A DNA stretch of 64,000 nucleotides from positions 2,153,163 to 2,217,162 of the forward strand of contig NZ_CM001024.1 of assembly GCF_000160775.2 (NCBI RefSeq). The letters run 5' to 3'. The notes under the pieces are model-generated. The model saw nothing but the letters and a program-made list of their open reading frames with translations. It did not search any database and was not told where the DNA came from. The stretch comes from Aeromicrobium marinum DSM 15272. GTDB taxonomy: Bacteria; Actinomycetota; Actinomycetes; Propionibacteriales; Nocardioidaceae. A program made the translations under genes and the position numbers. Of this stretch, positions 52,939-61,650 are shown piece after piece. Each line of letters begins with the position of its first letter. The first letter of the stretch is position 1.

Positions 52939-54268
52939 AACGGGGGAGGTGCACCTGCCACAGGGCCCCGTCCGCGGCGGGAGCGGCGACGAGCCGGGCG
53001 CCCATCCGCTCGGCGAGGCGGTGGGCGATCGACAGACCCAGGCCGGTACCGACCGGCCGCTCGCCGGCGTAGCGGTCGCGCAGGTGCCCCCGCTCGAAGG
53101 CCCGGAGACGGTCGTCGTCGGTCAGCCCCGGTCCGTGGTCCTCGACCTCCACGACGACCTCGCCCGGTCCCGTCGTCCTCGACCGCAGCACGACCTGCGT
53201 GCCGGCCGGCGCGACCCGCAGCGCGTTCTCGACCAGCCCGTCGACGACCTGTCGCAGTCGCCGAGGGTCGGTGAGGGCCGGTTCACTGCCGGCCTCGACC
53301 ACCAGCTCCACGCCCGCGGCCCGGGCTACCGCCTCCCACGCCGACCGTGCCGTCAGCAGCACCTCGGCCGGATCGACCTCCGCCAGGTCGACGGCGAAGT
53401 CGTCGGACTCCAGTCGCGCCAGCGAGAGCAGGTCGGCGACGAAGCGGTCGAGCCGGTGCGTCTCGGTGACGAGCACCCGTCCGGTGGCCTGCAGGTCCTC
53501 CGGCCCGATGGCTCCCTCCGCCAGGGCCTCGGCGTAGCCGCGCAGCGCGGTGAGGGGCGTCCGCAGCTCATGGGACACCGACAGGAGGAACTCGCGTTGA
53601 CGGCCCTCACTCGTGACGAGCGCCCGGTCGAGGGCGGCGAGCGCCTCGGTCATCCGGCCGATCTCGGCGATCGACGAGGTGGGCACGGTGACCCCGCGCT
53701 CGCCGTCGGCCATGCGGCCCGCAGCCACCGCCGACGCGACGACCGGCCCCGTGACCCGCCGCGCCACCAGCACCGCGAGCGCGGTCGACGCGGTCAAGCC
53801 GAGCAGCAGCGCCAGCACCACCCTCCGGACCAGCGCCCGGTCGGCCGCGTCGGCCGCGGCGAGCGGCTGCACCCCCACCACCGCCTGGCCGCGCGGCGTC
53901 GACCGGGCCTCGACCAGCACCTCGTCCCCGTCGACGACCGTCCGCATCGACAAGGTGCCCTCGCGCGCCAGCCGCCGCAGCTGCGCCTCGTCCAGCACGT
54001 CGGCCGCCGGCCCCGTCGGGGTGCCCCGCGGCCCGACCACCCCGAACGTCCGGTCGTCCGGACCCACCCCGTCAGCGCCCTCGACGAGCTCGCGAGCCGC
54101 GTCCCGCGGACGCCCCGCGAGCGCCTCGACCGACCGGGCCAGCTCGTCACGGGCCTGGTCGGTCGCCACGGACCGGACGAGGGGGAAGGCGAGCAGCGCC
54201 GTCACCAGCGCGACCGTGAGCGCGCCGAGCAACGACGCCACGACCATGCGGCTGCGCAACGTGCGCAT
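52931..54268 (-). CDS. Two-component sensor histidine kinase
   Basis: A 445-aa membrane kinase. TM1 lies at about 10-30 (VVASLLGALTVALVTALLAF) and TM2 at about 160-180, enclosing an extracytoplasmic sensor of about 125 residues; then a HAMP region, the phosphoacceptor His in SVSHELRTPLTALRGYAEAL, the N box ENALRVAP, and G boxes EDHGPGLTDD and GTGLGLSIAHRL. ATG 54268 (or GTG 54271) overlaps the response regulator stop. The signal is unknown. The 3' end is buried in a terminator palindrome. Confidence 0.92.
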   Translation of the reverse strand: MRTLRSRMVVASLLGALTVALVTALLAFPLVRSVATDQARDELARSVEALAGRPRDAARELVEGADGVGPDDRTFGVVGPRGTPTGPAADVLDEAQLRRLAREGTLSMRTVVDGDEVLVEARSTPRGQAVVGVQPLAAADAADRALVRRVVLALLLGLTASTALAVLVARRVTGPVVASAVAAGRMADGERGVTVPTSSIAEIGRMTEALAALDRALVTSEGRQREFLLSVSHELRTPLTALRGYAEALAEGAIGPEDLQATGRVLVTETHRLDRFVADLLSLARLESDDFAVDLAEVDPAEVLLTARSAWEAVARAAGVELVVEAGSEPALTDPRRLRQVVDGLVENALRVAPAGTQVVLRSRTTGPGEVVVEVEDHGPGLTDDDRLRAFERGHLRDRYAGERPVGTGLGLSIAHRLAERMGARLVAAPAADGALWQVHLPRSR

Positions 54269-54939
54269 CACGCGGTCCTGCTCGCGACCGCCACCGAGTA
54301 CCCGACGCCCCGGTGGGTCCGGATGGGTGAGGCGTCGCCGAGCTTGGCGCGCACCTGGGCGACGTGGACGTCGACCGTGCGACTCCCGCTGTAGTCGGCC
54401 TCCCCCCACACGTCGGCCAACAGTTGCTCACGCCGCAGCACCTGGCCGGGACGGCGCATCAGGGCGAGGAGCAGGTCGAACTCGGTGGCGGTGAGCACGA
54501 CCTCCCGTTCCTCCACCCAGACCTGCCGCGAGCCAGGGTCGACCCTGACCGCTCCGACCACCAGCACCGCTCCCCCGGTCACGCCGGTCGACCGGCGCAG
54601 CACCGCGGCCACCCGCGCCACCAGCTCCCGGGGCGAGAAGGGTTTCGTCACGTAGTCGTCGGCACCGAGCTGGAGCCCCACGACCCGGTCGACCTCGTCG
54701 TCCCGGGCGGTGACGAACAGGACCGGCGTCCAGTCGTCGGCGGCCCGGAGACGTCGGCAGACCTCCAGTCCGTCGATACCCGGGAGGCCGACGTCCAGCA
54801 GCACCAAGCTCGGCCGCAGGGTCCGCACGGCGTCCAGACCGCGCAGACCGTCGCGCTCCACGTGCACGCCGTAGCCGTCGCGCGACAGGTACAGGCGCAC
54901 CAGGTCGGCGATCGCCGGCTCGTCCTCGACCACCACCAC
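54268..54939 (-). CDS. OmpR-family response regulator
   Basis: A 223-aa regulator with receiver domain 1-120 (VVVVEDEPAIADLV; phosphoacceptor Asp in LVLLDVGLPGIDG; conserved Lys in YVTKPFSPRELVARV) and a C-terminal winged helix (LTATEFDLLLALMRRPGQVLRREQLL, SRTVDVHVAQVRAKL, in parts). GTG 54939 has AGGGG 4-5 nt upstream and gives a normal N-terminus; GTG 54963 is an alternative but lacks ribosome-binding spacing. It is divergent from a small secreted protein, the likely target. Confidence 0.9.
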   Translation of the reverse strand: MVVVEDEPAIADLVRLYLSRDGYGVHVERDGLRGLDAVRTLRPSLVLLDVGLPGIDGLEVCRRLRAADDWTPVLFVTARDDEVDRVVGLQLGADDYVTKPFSPRELVARVAAVLRRSTGVTGGAVLVVGAVRVDPGSRQVWVEEREVVLTATEFDLLLALMRRPGQVLRREQLLADVWGEADYSGSRTVDVHVAQVRAKLGDASPIRTHRGVGYSVAVASRTA

Positions 54940-55101
54940 CAGACCCCTGCCCGCTGTGTCCACTCCTCCATGAAACCGCACGAGGAGGCACGCGGGTGCG
55001 AGGTCGCGGACTCCCTGACCTTCCTCGTACACGACGCGAACCGGCCCGACACGACAGCGGGACACGCTGGCGGCATGTCCTCCACACGAAAGGGATCGAC
55101 C

Positions 55102-55521
55102 ATGTCCATCACCACCACCCCCCGGCGGCGTCTCGCCGTCGCCACCGTGGCCGGCACGTTGCTGGCAGGAACCCTGCTGGTCGCCGGTCCGGCCCAGGCC
55201 GACGACGAGCCGGCACCGGACGCCGGCAGCTCGGCCACCGCGCCGTCGGACGCCGACCGCGACCGCCTCCACGAGGCCGTCGACGCAGCCCGCGAGCTCG
55301 ACGGCGACGAGCGCAGGGAGGCGCTCGACGAGATCCGCGAGGACGCGCTGGCCGGCGAGTACGGCGACGCGATCCAGGAGCGGTTCGAGCGCCGGGCGGA
55401 GCGGCGGGCGGGACGCGAGGGCGGCGAGCGCCCGTGCGACGACGCGGGCGAGCGACCCGAGCGCGGCGACCGACCCGAGAGGAGCGACCGGGCCGAGGAC
55501 GCCGAACCCGACGCGTCCTAG
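55102..55521 (+). CDS. Small secreted, highly charged protein
   Basis: A 139-aa protein with a signal peptide (MSITTTPRRRLAVATVAGTL..., cleavage likely at AQA-DDEP near 34). The mature part is almost entirely Asp/Glu/Arg (AARELDGDERREALDEIRED, ERRAERRAGREGGER), predicted helical or disordered, with one cysteine. ATG 55102 has AAGGG 8-9 nt upstream. Divergent from the two-component system with about 160 bp between. A periplasmic-type chaperone, metal-binding or envelope-stress role is possible, by analogy with small charged proteins next to such systems, but nothing diagnostic is present. Confidence 0.65.
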   Translation: MSITTTPRRRLAVATVAGTLLAGTLLVAGPAQADDEPAPDAGSSATAPSDADRDRLHEAVDAARELDGDERREALDEIREDALAGEYGDAIQERFERRAERRAGREGGERPCDDAGERPERGDRPERSDRAEDAEPDAS

Positions 55522-55531
55522 CCCACCACCC

Positions 55532-55594
55532 CGCTGGCAGTGACGTTTCTGCCCCAGATCGCCTCGATTCGGGGCCGAAACGTCACTGCCAGCG
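55532..55594. terminator. Stem-loop terminator related to the one at 52872
   Basis: Arms 55532-55555 and 55571-55594 pair over 24 bp with one mismatch (CGCTGGCAGTGACGTTTC... / ...GAAACGTCACTGCCAGCG), loop 15 nt. It shares GTGACGTTTCTGCCCC with the 52872 hairpin. It follows the secreted protein gene. Confidence 0.75.
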
Positions 55595-55630
55595 CGAAGG
55601 TGAGGTGCTCGTGCAGCTCGCCCACGCAGC

Positions 55631-55658
55631 AGGGCCCGACGCGATCGCGTCGGGCCCT
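55631..55658. terminator. Perfect 28-bp palindrome after tRNA-Tyr
   Basis: AGGGCCCGACGCGA/TCGCGTCGGGCCCT, no loop bases. It lies 11 bp past the 3' end of the leftward tRNA and is best read as its terminator. Confidence 0.65.
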
Positions 55659-55669
55659 GTGTCGTGCGG

Positions 55670-55751
55670 TGGCAGGTAGAGGATTCGAACCTCTGAAGGC
55701 GTTGCCGTCTGATTTACAGTCAGATCCCTTTGGCCACTCGGGCAACCTGCC
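55670..55751 (-). tRNA. tRNA-Tyr (anticodon GTA)
   Basis: The minus strand reads GGCAGGT...ACCTGCC for a perfect 7-bp acceptor stem, anticodon stem-loop TCTGA CTGTAAA TCAGA with anticodon GTA, T stem-loop AGAGG TTCGAAT CCTCT, and an extended variable region as expected of bacterial tRNA-Tyr. Length is 82 nt including discriminator A. The bases after it are CCG, so CCA is not fully encoded. Confidence 0.95.
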
Positions 55752-55839
55752 GGGTCGTTGCCGGGCAACGAGGCATGACTTTATCGCAGCCCCCTAGGCT
55801 GGACGAAACCAGACCACCCGCACCACCCAGGAGCGCCCC

Positions 55840-56331
55840 ATGGCCGACTCGTCGTTCGACATCGTCAGCAAGCTCGACCACCAGGAGGCCGACAACGCCC
55901 TCAACCAGGCCGTCAAGGAGATCGCGACCCGCTACGACTTCAAGAACACCGGTGCGAGCATCGAGTGGAAGGGCGAGGACGGGATCGAGATCACCGCGAA
56001 CGCCGACGAGCGCGCCCTGGCGGTGCTCGACGTGTTCAAGGAGAAGCTGATCAAGCGCGGCATCAGCCTCAAGGCGCTGGAGACCGGTGACCCCCGCCAG
56101 TCCGGCAAGGAGGTCAAGATCAACGGCACCTTCAGCCAGGGCATCAGCCAGGAGCAGGCCAAGAAGGTCGGCAAGCTGATCCGCGACGAGGGCCCCAAGG
56201 GCGTCAAGGTGCAGATCCAGGGCGACGAGCTGCGGGTCACCAGCAAGAAGCGTGACGACCTGCAGGAGGTCATCGCCCTGCTGAAGGGCGCCGACCTGGA
56301 CTTCCCCGTGCAGTTCGTCAACTACCGCTGA
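55840..56331 (+). CDS. yajQ: YajQ-family nucleotide-binding protein
   Basis: A 163-aa protein of the YajQ (UPF0234) family, reported to bind cyclic di-GMP or tRNA/GTP in different bacteria. The whole length matches: [55 protein letters not shown] and a C-terminal [12 protein letters not shown] (segments). It stands alone between tRNA-Tyr and a small ORF. Confidence 0.95.
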   Translation: MADSSFDIVSKLDHQEADNALNQAVKEIATRYDFKNTGASIEWKGEDGIEITANADERALAVLDVFKEKLIKRGISLKALETGDPRQSGKEVKINGTFSQGISQEQAKKVGKLIRDEGPKGVKVQIQGDELRVTSKKRDDLQEVIALLKGADLDFPVQFVNYR

Positions 56332-56381
56332 GCGCCGAACCCGGCCGGCATGTCCCGGCCGGTCCGGGGTACGACCCGGCC

Positions 56382-56618
56382 ATGGACACCGAGCGAGACC
56401 ACGACGCCCGCCCCACCCCTGACCGCGAGCCGCGGTCCCGCGACCCGCGCGAGGCCGACGAGCCGACCGACGGAGCGCCGGACCCCGAGTCGGCCCTGGC
56501 CGTCAACGCCACCCCGGACGAGGTGCGTCTGCATGGCGACGCCGACGAGACCGGGTCGGTCCAGCGGGCCGACGGCTCGGTGGAGCAGGTCGAGCCCGCC
56601 GACGAATCCGGGGGCTGA
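56382..56618 (+). CDS. Small acidic hypothetical protein (78 aa)
   Basis: Begins MDTERDHDARPTPDREPRSRDP; rich in Asp, Glu, Pro and Arg, without hydrophobic core, so probably disordered. The C-terminal half (NATPDEVRLHGDADETGSVQ) is more ordered-looking. It starts 50 nt after yajQ, with a plausible G-rich leader. No family recognised. Convergent with a nitronate monooxygenase. Confidence 0.5.
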   Translation: MDTERDHDARPTPDREPRSRDPREADEPTDGAPDPESALAVNATPDEVRLHGDADETGSVQRADGSVEQVEPADESGG

Positions 56619-56634
56619 GCCGACGCCCGGGCGC

Positions 56635-57600
56635 TCAGCGCCCGGCCGACACCAGCAGCTCGTCGCGGGCGGCCCGGTACTCCGCCGCCAGCCGGTCGAC
56701 GATCGCCCCGGCCGGGGCGACCTCGCGGACCGCGCCCACGCCCTGACCCGCACCCCAGATGTCCTTCCAGGCCTTGGCGCCGCCGCCGGTGCCGAAGTCC
56801 ATCGCGGAGGCGTCCGACTCCGGCAGTGACGCCGGGTCGAGGCCGGCCGCCTCGATGCTGCCGCGCAGGTAGTTGCCGTGCACGCCCGTGAACAGGTTGG
56901 AGTAGACGATGTCGCCGGCGGCGGACTCGACGATCATGTCCTTGTAGCCCTGCGGCGCGTTCGCCTCGTGTGAGGCGATGAACGCCGACCCGACGTAGGC
57001 CAGGTCCGCTCCGGCCGCCTGCGCCGCGAGCACCGACCGCCCGTGGGCGATCGACCCCGACAGCAGCAGCGGGCCGTCGAACCACTCACGGATCTCCTGC
57101 ACCAGGGCGAACGGCGACTGGGTGCCCGCGTGCCCGCCGGCCCCCGCGGCGACCGCGATCAGACCGTCCGCCCCCTTCTCGACGGCCTTGCGGGCGAACC
57201 GGTCGTTGATGACGTCGTGCAGCACGATGCCACCGTAGGAGTGCACGGCCGCGTTCACGTCCTCGCGGGCGCCCAGCGAGGTGATGACGATCGGCACCTC
57301 GTGCTCGGTGGTCGTCGCCAGGTCCGCCTCGAGCCGGTCGTTCGACCGGTGCACGATGTGGTTGACGGCGTACGGGGCCGAGGGGGCTTCGGGGTGGGCC
57401 GCGTCGTGCGCGGCCAGCGACTCGGTGATCTCGTCCAGCCAGTCCGCCAGCAGCGCCTGCGGCCGCGCGTTCAGCGCGGGGAACGAACCGATCACGCCGG
57501 CGCAGGACTGGGCGATCACCAGCGCGGGGTTGGACACGATGAACAGCGGCGAGGCCACGACCGGCAGACGCAGGTTCGTGAAGTGCGGGGTGAGGGTCAC
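56635..57600 (-). CDS. Nitronate monooxygenase (2-nitropropane dioxygenase-like)
   Basis: A 321-aa FMN TIM-barrel oxidising alkyl nitronates such as propionate-3-nitronate. It has LPVVASPLFIVSNPALVIAQSCAGVIGSFPALNAR (by parts), the active-site AGAGGHAGTQSPFAL (HAG) and LAYVGSAFIASHEAN. GTG 57600 has AAGGAG 5 nt upstream. A TATGCA-n6-TGCATA palindrome lies just before the ribosome-binding site, so expression is probably repressor-controlled. Confidence 0.88.
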   Translation of the reverse strand: MTLTPHFTNLRLPVVASPLFIVSNPALVIAQSCAGVIGSFPALNARPQALLADWLDEITESLAAHDAAHPEAPSAPYAVNHIVHRSNDRLEADLATTTEHEVPIVITSLGAREDVNAAVHSYGGIVLHDVINDRFARKAVEKGADGLIAVAAGAGGHAGTQSPFALVQEIREWFDGPLLLSGSIAHGRSVLAAQAAGADLAYVGSAFIASHEANAPQGYKDMIVESAAGDIVYSNLFTGVHGNYLRGSIEAAGLDPASLPESDASAMDFGTGGGAKAWKDIWGAGQGVGAVREVAPAGAIVDRLAAEYRAARDELLVSAGR

Positions 57601-57610
57601 GGAAACTCCT

Positions 57611-57628
57611 TATGCATGGAATTGCATA
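57611..57628. promoter_or_regulatory. Palindromic operator upstream of nitronate monooxygenase
   Basis: TATGCA-TGGAAT-TGCATA, perfect 6-bp arms, ending 10 bp before the start codon and in an unusually AT-rich patch. The cognate regulator is not in the window. Confidence 0.5.
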
Positions 57629-57733
57629 GTATCGGCTCGCCCGGGACCCCGCCACCCCGTCCCAGCATTTGACCTCTCCCGTGACCACTGGAATGGTCGA
57701 TGAACGGTCAGACACCCCTCAGGAAGGACCTCC

Positions 57734-59458
57734 ATGACGTCCACCCGACCCCCCGGGGCCCCGCCGACCGCGGCACCAGAGGCCCGCCGCCGCATCCCGG
57801 CCCCCGGCATCTTCTACCCGGCGCTCGCCATCATCGGCGCCGTGGTCGTCTCCAGCATCGCGTTCCCGGACGCGGTCGGCGACGCGATCGCGGTCGTGCA
57901 GGAGAACGTGATCGGCACGCTGGGCTGGTACTACACGCTCGCGGTCAGCGGCTTCGTGATCTTCGCCGTCTGGATGGGTGTGGGGCGCTTCGGCGACATC
58001 ACCCTCGGCCGCGACGACGACGACCCCGAGTTCAGCCTGATGGCCTGGTTCTCGATGCTCTTCGCCGCCGGCATGGGCATCGGCCTGGTGTTCTGGGGCG
58101 CGGCCGAACCCCTCACCTTCTTCACCGACCCCAAGCCCGGGGTCACCGGCAGCGAGGCCGACCTGGCGAACGCCGCCATGGCGCAGGTCTTCCTGCACTG
58201 GGGCTTCCACGCCTGGGCGATCTACGTCGTCGTGGGGCTCGCCATGGCCTACGCCATCCACCGCAAGGGACGTTCGGTGTCGCTGCGCTGGGCCCTGGAG
58301 CCGTTGTTCGGCGACCGCGTGAAGGGCCGCATCGGCGACGCCGTCGACGTCGTCGCGATCGTCGGCACCATCGCCGGCGTCGCGACCTCGCTCGGGCTCG
58401 GCGTGCAGCAGATCGCCGCCGGACTCGTCAACCTCGGCGTGCTGGAGGAGACCAACGACACCGTCCAGACGCTGCTGATCGTGGGCATCATGGCGATCGC
58501 GATCGTCAGCGTCGTCAGCGGCATCGGCAAGGGCATCAAGTGGCTGTCCAACGCCAACCTCGTCCTGGCCGGCGTCTTCGCGATGCTCGTGCTCGCGCTC
58601 GGGTCCACCCTGTTCCTGCTGCGCGACTTCGTGCAGAACATCGGTGGCTACCTGGCCAACATCGTGCCGATGAGCTTCAACACCAGCGCCCTGGCCGGTG
58701 ACGCCGGCATCGAGTGGCAGGCGGCGTGGACCACCTTCTACTGGGGCTGGTGGATCTCGTGGGCGCCCTTCGTCGGCCTGTTCATCGCGCGCATCTCGCG
58801 CGGACGCACGATCCGCGAGTTCGTCGCGGGCGTGCTGCTGGTGCCCACGCTCGTGACGGCCGTCTGGTTCACGATCCTCGGCGGCAGCGCCATCATGCGT
58901 CAGATGACCGAGGGCGACCTGTTGGACGCCGACGGCGGGGTGACCAGCGAGAACGTGCTGTTCGACCTGCTGCAGGGACTGCCCGCCGGGAGCCTGCTGG
59001 CGGGGATCGCGATCATCATGATCACGATCTTCTTCATCACCAGTGCCGACTCCGGGTCGCTCGTGATCGACATGCTCGCGTCGGGCGGCGACCCGAACCC
59101 GCCGGTCTGGAGCCGCGTCATGTGGGCGTCGCTGATCGGAGCGGTGGCGATCGGCCTGATGCTGGCCGGGGGCCTGCAGGCCCTGCAGACCGGGGCGATC
59201 CTCACGGCGGTGCCGTTCAGCGCGATCATGGTCGCGATGGCCGTGGCGACCTACATGGCGCTCAAGGCCGAGCACCGCGAGATCGTCCGGCTGGCGCGTC
59301 GCGCGCGGCTGCGCGAGTGGCAGACCGAGCTGGCCGAGCAGGTGACCGACGACCTCGTCGAGCACTTCGACCAGCACTTCGCCGAGCCGGTCGACGAGCG
59401 CATCTCGTTGGCCTTCGACGACCGAGACGTGGAGGACCCCCCTCCGGTCCCCCGCTGA
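57734..59458 (+). CDS. BCCT-family betaine/carnitine/choline transporter
   Basis: A 574-aa transporter with about 12 membrane segments. Signature segments: FAAGMGIGLVFWGAAEP (TM3, Gly-rich, Na+-coupled types), and TTFYWGWWISWAPFVGLFIARISRGRTIREF (TM8, the aromatic substrate box), with FFITSADSGS later. A charged C-terminal tail of about 60 residues (LRARLREWQTELAEQVTDDL-like, with further acidic residues) resembles the osmosensing tails of BetP relatives. ATG 57734 has AGGAAGGA upstream. Likely Na+-coupled uptake of glycine betaine or a similar compatible solute. Confidence 0.93.
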   Translation: MTSTRPPGAPPTAAPEARRRIPAPGIFYPALAIIGAVVVSSIAFPDAVGDAIAVVQENVIGTLGWYYTLAVSGFVIFAVWMGVGRFGDITLGRDDDDPEFSLMAWFSMLFAAGMGIGLVFWGAAEPLTFFTDPKPGVTGSEADLANAAMAQVFLHWGFHAWAIYVVVGLAMAYAIHRKGRSVSLRWALEPLFGDRVKGRIGDAVDVVAIVGTIAGVATSLGLGVQQIAAGLVNLGVLEETNDTVQTLLIVGIMAIAIVSVVSGIGKGIKWLSNANLVLAGVFAMLVLALGSTLFLLRDFVQNIGGYLANIVPMSFNTSALAGDAGIEWQAAWTTFYWGWWISWAPFVGLFIARISRGRTIREFVAGVLLVPTLVTAVWFTILGGSAIMRQMTEGDLLDADGGVTSENVLFDLLQGLPAGSLLAGIAIIMITIFFITSADSGSLVIDMLASGGDPNPPVWSRVMWASLIGAVAIGLMLAGGLQALQTGAILTAVPFSAIMVAMAVATYMALKAEHREIVRLARRARLREWQTELAEQVTDDLVEHFDQHFAEPVDERISLAFDDRDVEDPPPVPR

Positions 59459-59470
59459 CCCACCTGCAGA

Positions 59471-59552
59471 TTCCCAGGAAATCGTCGGAAACTGGCACCG
59501 CACCCCTGTTGCAACAGGGGTGCGGTGCCAGTTTTCTGGGATTTCCTGGGAA
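59471..59552. terminator. Long palindrome between convergent BCCT and MFS genes
   Basis: The central 46 bp (59489-59534) is a perfect palindrome of 23-bp arms with no loop bases (AAACTGGCACCGCACCC... / ...GGGTGCGGTGCCAGTTT). Outer arms TTCCCAGGAAAT / ATTTCCTGGGAA add 12 more pairs after a small bulge. Bidirectional terminator. Confidence 0.75.
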
Positions 59553-59560
59553 ACGTCCGG

Positions 59561-61036
59561 TCAGTGCACCATGACGGGCGGGGTGTCGCCGGAGTCCGCC
59601 AGCAGGTTCGACGGCTCCCTGCGGCGCGGCAGGAACATCACCGGCACGAGCGCCAGCAGCACCAGCCCCAGGGCGACCGTGAACGTGGTGGCGAACCCGT
59701 CGGCCATGAACTCCAGCGGGTCGACCGGGCGCTCGGGCGCCGAGGTCAGCTGGTTGGTCAGCACCATCGCGAGCACCGCGGTGCCGATGGAGCCACCGAT
59801 CTGCTGCACGATGTTGATCATCGTCGACCCGCGCGCCACCTCGTGGTTGGTCAGGGTGCGCAGGGCCGAGGTCATGATCGGCATCATCGTGCCGCCCATG
59901 CCGAGACCCATGACGAACAGCGAGCCGCACAGGACCCAGTACGACGTGTCGGCCTCGACCTGGGTGAAGCCGAAGAACCCGAACGCCATCAGGCCGAGCG
60001 CGAACGGCACCGTGCGACCGACCGGCACCTTGTCCGCGAGCACGCCGGCGATCGGCATCGTCAGCATCGCGCCGATGCCCTGCGGGGCGATCAGCAGCCC
60101 GGCCATCAGCGTGGTCTCGCCGCGCACCTGCAGGAAGTACGAGGGGAACAGCAGCCCGGCGCCCATGAAGGCGATGACGAACACGAACATCGAGATCGAC
60201 GCCACCGTGAAGTTGCGGTTGCGGAACAGCCGCAGGTCGATCAGCGGCTTGGACGTGCGGAGCGCGTGGTTCACGAAGGCGACGATCAGCAGGGCGCCGA
60301 TGACGATCGAGACCCACACCCGCGGGCCGAACGAGGCACCCTCGCCACCCTCGGCGATCGAGGAGACGCCGAAGAGGAAGGCGGCCAGGCCGGGCGAGAG
60401 CATCAGCATCCCGACGAAGTCGAAGGACTCGCTCTCGCTGGGCTCGTCGGCCGGCAGCACGCGCAGGGCGTAGACCATCGCGACGATGCCGATCGGCAGG
60501 TTGATGAGGAAGATCCAGTGCCACGAGGCGATGTCGATGAGGTAGCCGCCGAGGATCGGACCCATGATCGGACCGAGCATCATCGGGATGCCGAGGACCG
60601 CCATGAGCCGGCCGATCCGCTGCGGACCGGCCGCGCGGGTCATGATCGTCATGCCGAGCGGCATCAGCATGCCGCCGCCGAGGCCCTGCAGGACGCGGAA
60701 GGCGACCAGCATCTCGATCGAGGTGGCGGCCGCACACAGCACCGAACCGGCGGTGAACAGCACCAGCGCCGCGATGTACAGGCGCTTCGTGCCGAACCGG
60801 TCGGCGGCCCAGCCGGTCATCGGGATGACCGTGGCGAGCGCCAGCGTGTAGGCCGTCATGGTCCACGCCACGGTGGCGTAGGTGGCGTCGAACACGGTCT
60901 GGAACGTCGGCAGCGCGACGCTCACGACGGTGATGTCGAGGATCGACATGATGGCGCCGAGCACGACGACGCCGGCGACCTTCAGGACCGCCCCGTCGAT
61001 CTGGTCGGGGTACTCAGGTGGTGCGGTGGAGGTCAT
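59561..61036 (-). CDS. MFS drug efflux transporter, DHA2 (EmrB/QacA) type
   Basis: A 491-aa proton antiporter with about 14 membrane segments. Typical elements: ILDITVVSVALPTFQ in TM1, WTMTAYTLALATVIPMTGWAADRFGTKRLY (motif A region, in part), LGGGMLMPLGMTIM and motif C-like GIPMMLGPIMGPILGG. It overlaps the MarR gene by 23 bp and is presumably de-repressed when MarR binds a drug-like ligand. Confidence 0.92.
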   Translation of the reverse strand: MTSTAPPEYPDQIDGAVLKVAGVVVLGAIMSILDITVVSVALPTFQTVFDATYATVAWTMTAYTLALATVIPMTGWAADRFGTKRLYIAALVLFTAGSVLCAAATSIEMLVAFRVLQGLGGGMLMPLGMTIMTRAAGPQRIGRLMAVLGIPMMLGPIMGPILGGYLIDIASWHWIFLINLPIGIVAMVYALRVLPADEPSESESFDFVGMLMLSPGLAAFLFGVSSIAEGGEGASFGPRVWVSIVIGALLIVAFVNHALRTSKPLIDLRLFRNRNFTVASISMFVFVIAFMGAGLLFPSYFLQVRGETTLMAGLLIAPQGIGAMLTMPIAGVLADKVPVGRTVPFALGLMAFGFFGFTQVEADTSYWVLCGSLFVMGLGMGGTMMPIMTSALRTLTNHEVARGSTMINIVQQIGGSIGTAVLAMVLTNQLTSAPERPVDPLEFMADGFATTFTVALGLVLLALVPVMFLPRRREPSNLLADSGDTPPVMVH

Positions 61037-61493
61037 CGGATTCCTTCGGGATCGTGCACAGGTAGTCGCCTGTGAGAATGGGGTGGAGCGCCTCGGTGAG
61101 CCGGCGGCAGTCGGCCTCCGGCAGCCTGGCCAGCAGGGTCCGCAGGGCGGTGCGCTTGGCCTCGAGGTGGCTGTCGGTCACGGCCAGACCCGAGTCGGTG
61201 AGCGAGACGAGCTTGATGCGCCGGTCCTCCTCGGACTCGTCGCGCTCGACCAGCCCGAGGCGGACCAGCTGGTCGACGTTGCGACCCGCCGCAGCCGTCG
61301 AGAGACCCACGGCGCGGGCCAGCTCGCTGATGGCGACCGGCTCGCCCTGCCGCATGACGCAGTGCAGCATGCGGAACTGCGAGACCGGCAGGTCACCGTC
61401 GGCCAGGGTGGTCATGGCGTCGGACTCGACCATGCTGAAGAGACGGGTGAGGAACTCCTCAAGGCTCTCGAAGGCTTCGTCGACGGGGGACAC
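61014..61493 (-). CDS. MarR-family transcriptional regulator
   Basis: A 159-aa winged-helix regulator: VSQFRMLHCVMRQGEPVAISELARAVGLSTAAAGRNVDQLVRLGLVERDESEEDRRIKLVSLTDSG, residues about 37-103, is the whole MarR DNA-binding unit including the wing DRRIKLV. Start is GTG 61493. It leads the marR-MFS unit. The upstream region contains the small palindrome CAAC-T-GTTG (61515-61523), a weak operator candidate. Confidence 0.9.
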   Translation of the reverse strand: MSPVDEAFESLEEFLTRLFSMVESDAMTTLADGDLPVSQFRMLHCVMRQGEPVAISELARAVGLSTAAAGRNVDQLVRLGLVERDESEEDRRIKLVSLTDSGLAVTDSHLEAKRTALRTLLARLPEADCRRLTEALHPILTGDYLCTIPKESDDLHRTT

Positions 61494-61650
61494 CCGAGAA
61501 TACTAACGCAAATGCAACTGTTGTGAAGAGGTGACAGTGTGATCTGCGCAACTTCTCGAGCCCGTGGATTCCTCTGCACCGGGTCCCCTGCCGTAGGATC
61601 GACCAGTCGCGCGCTCGCGCACCTCCCCGATACGAAACCGAGACTTCTGC

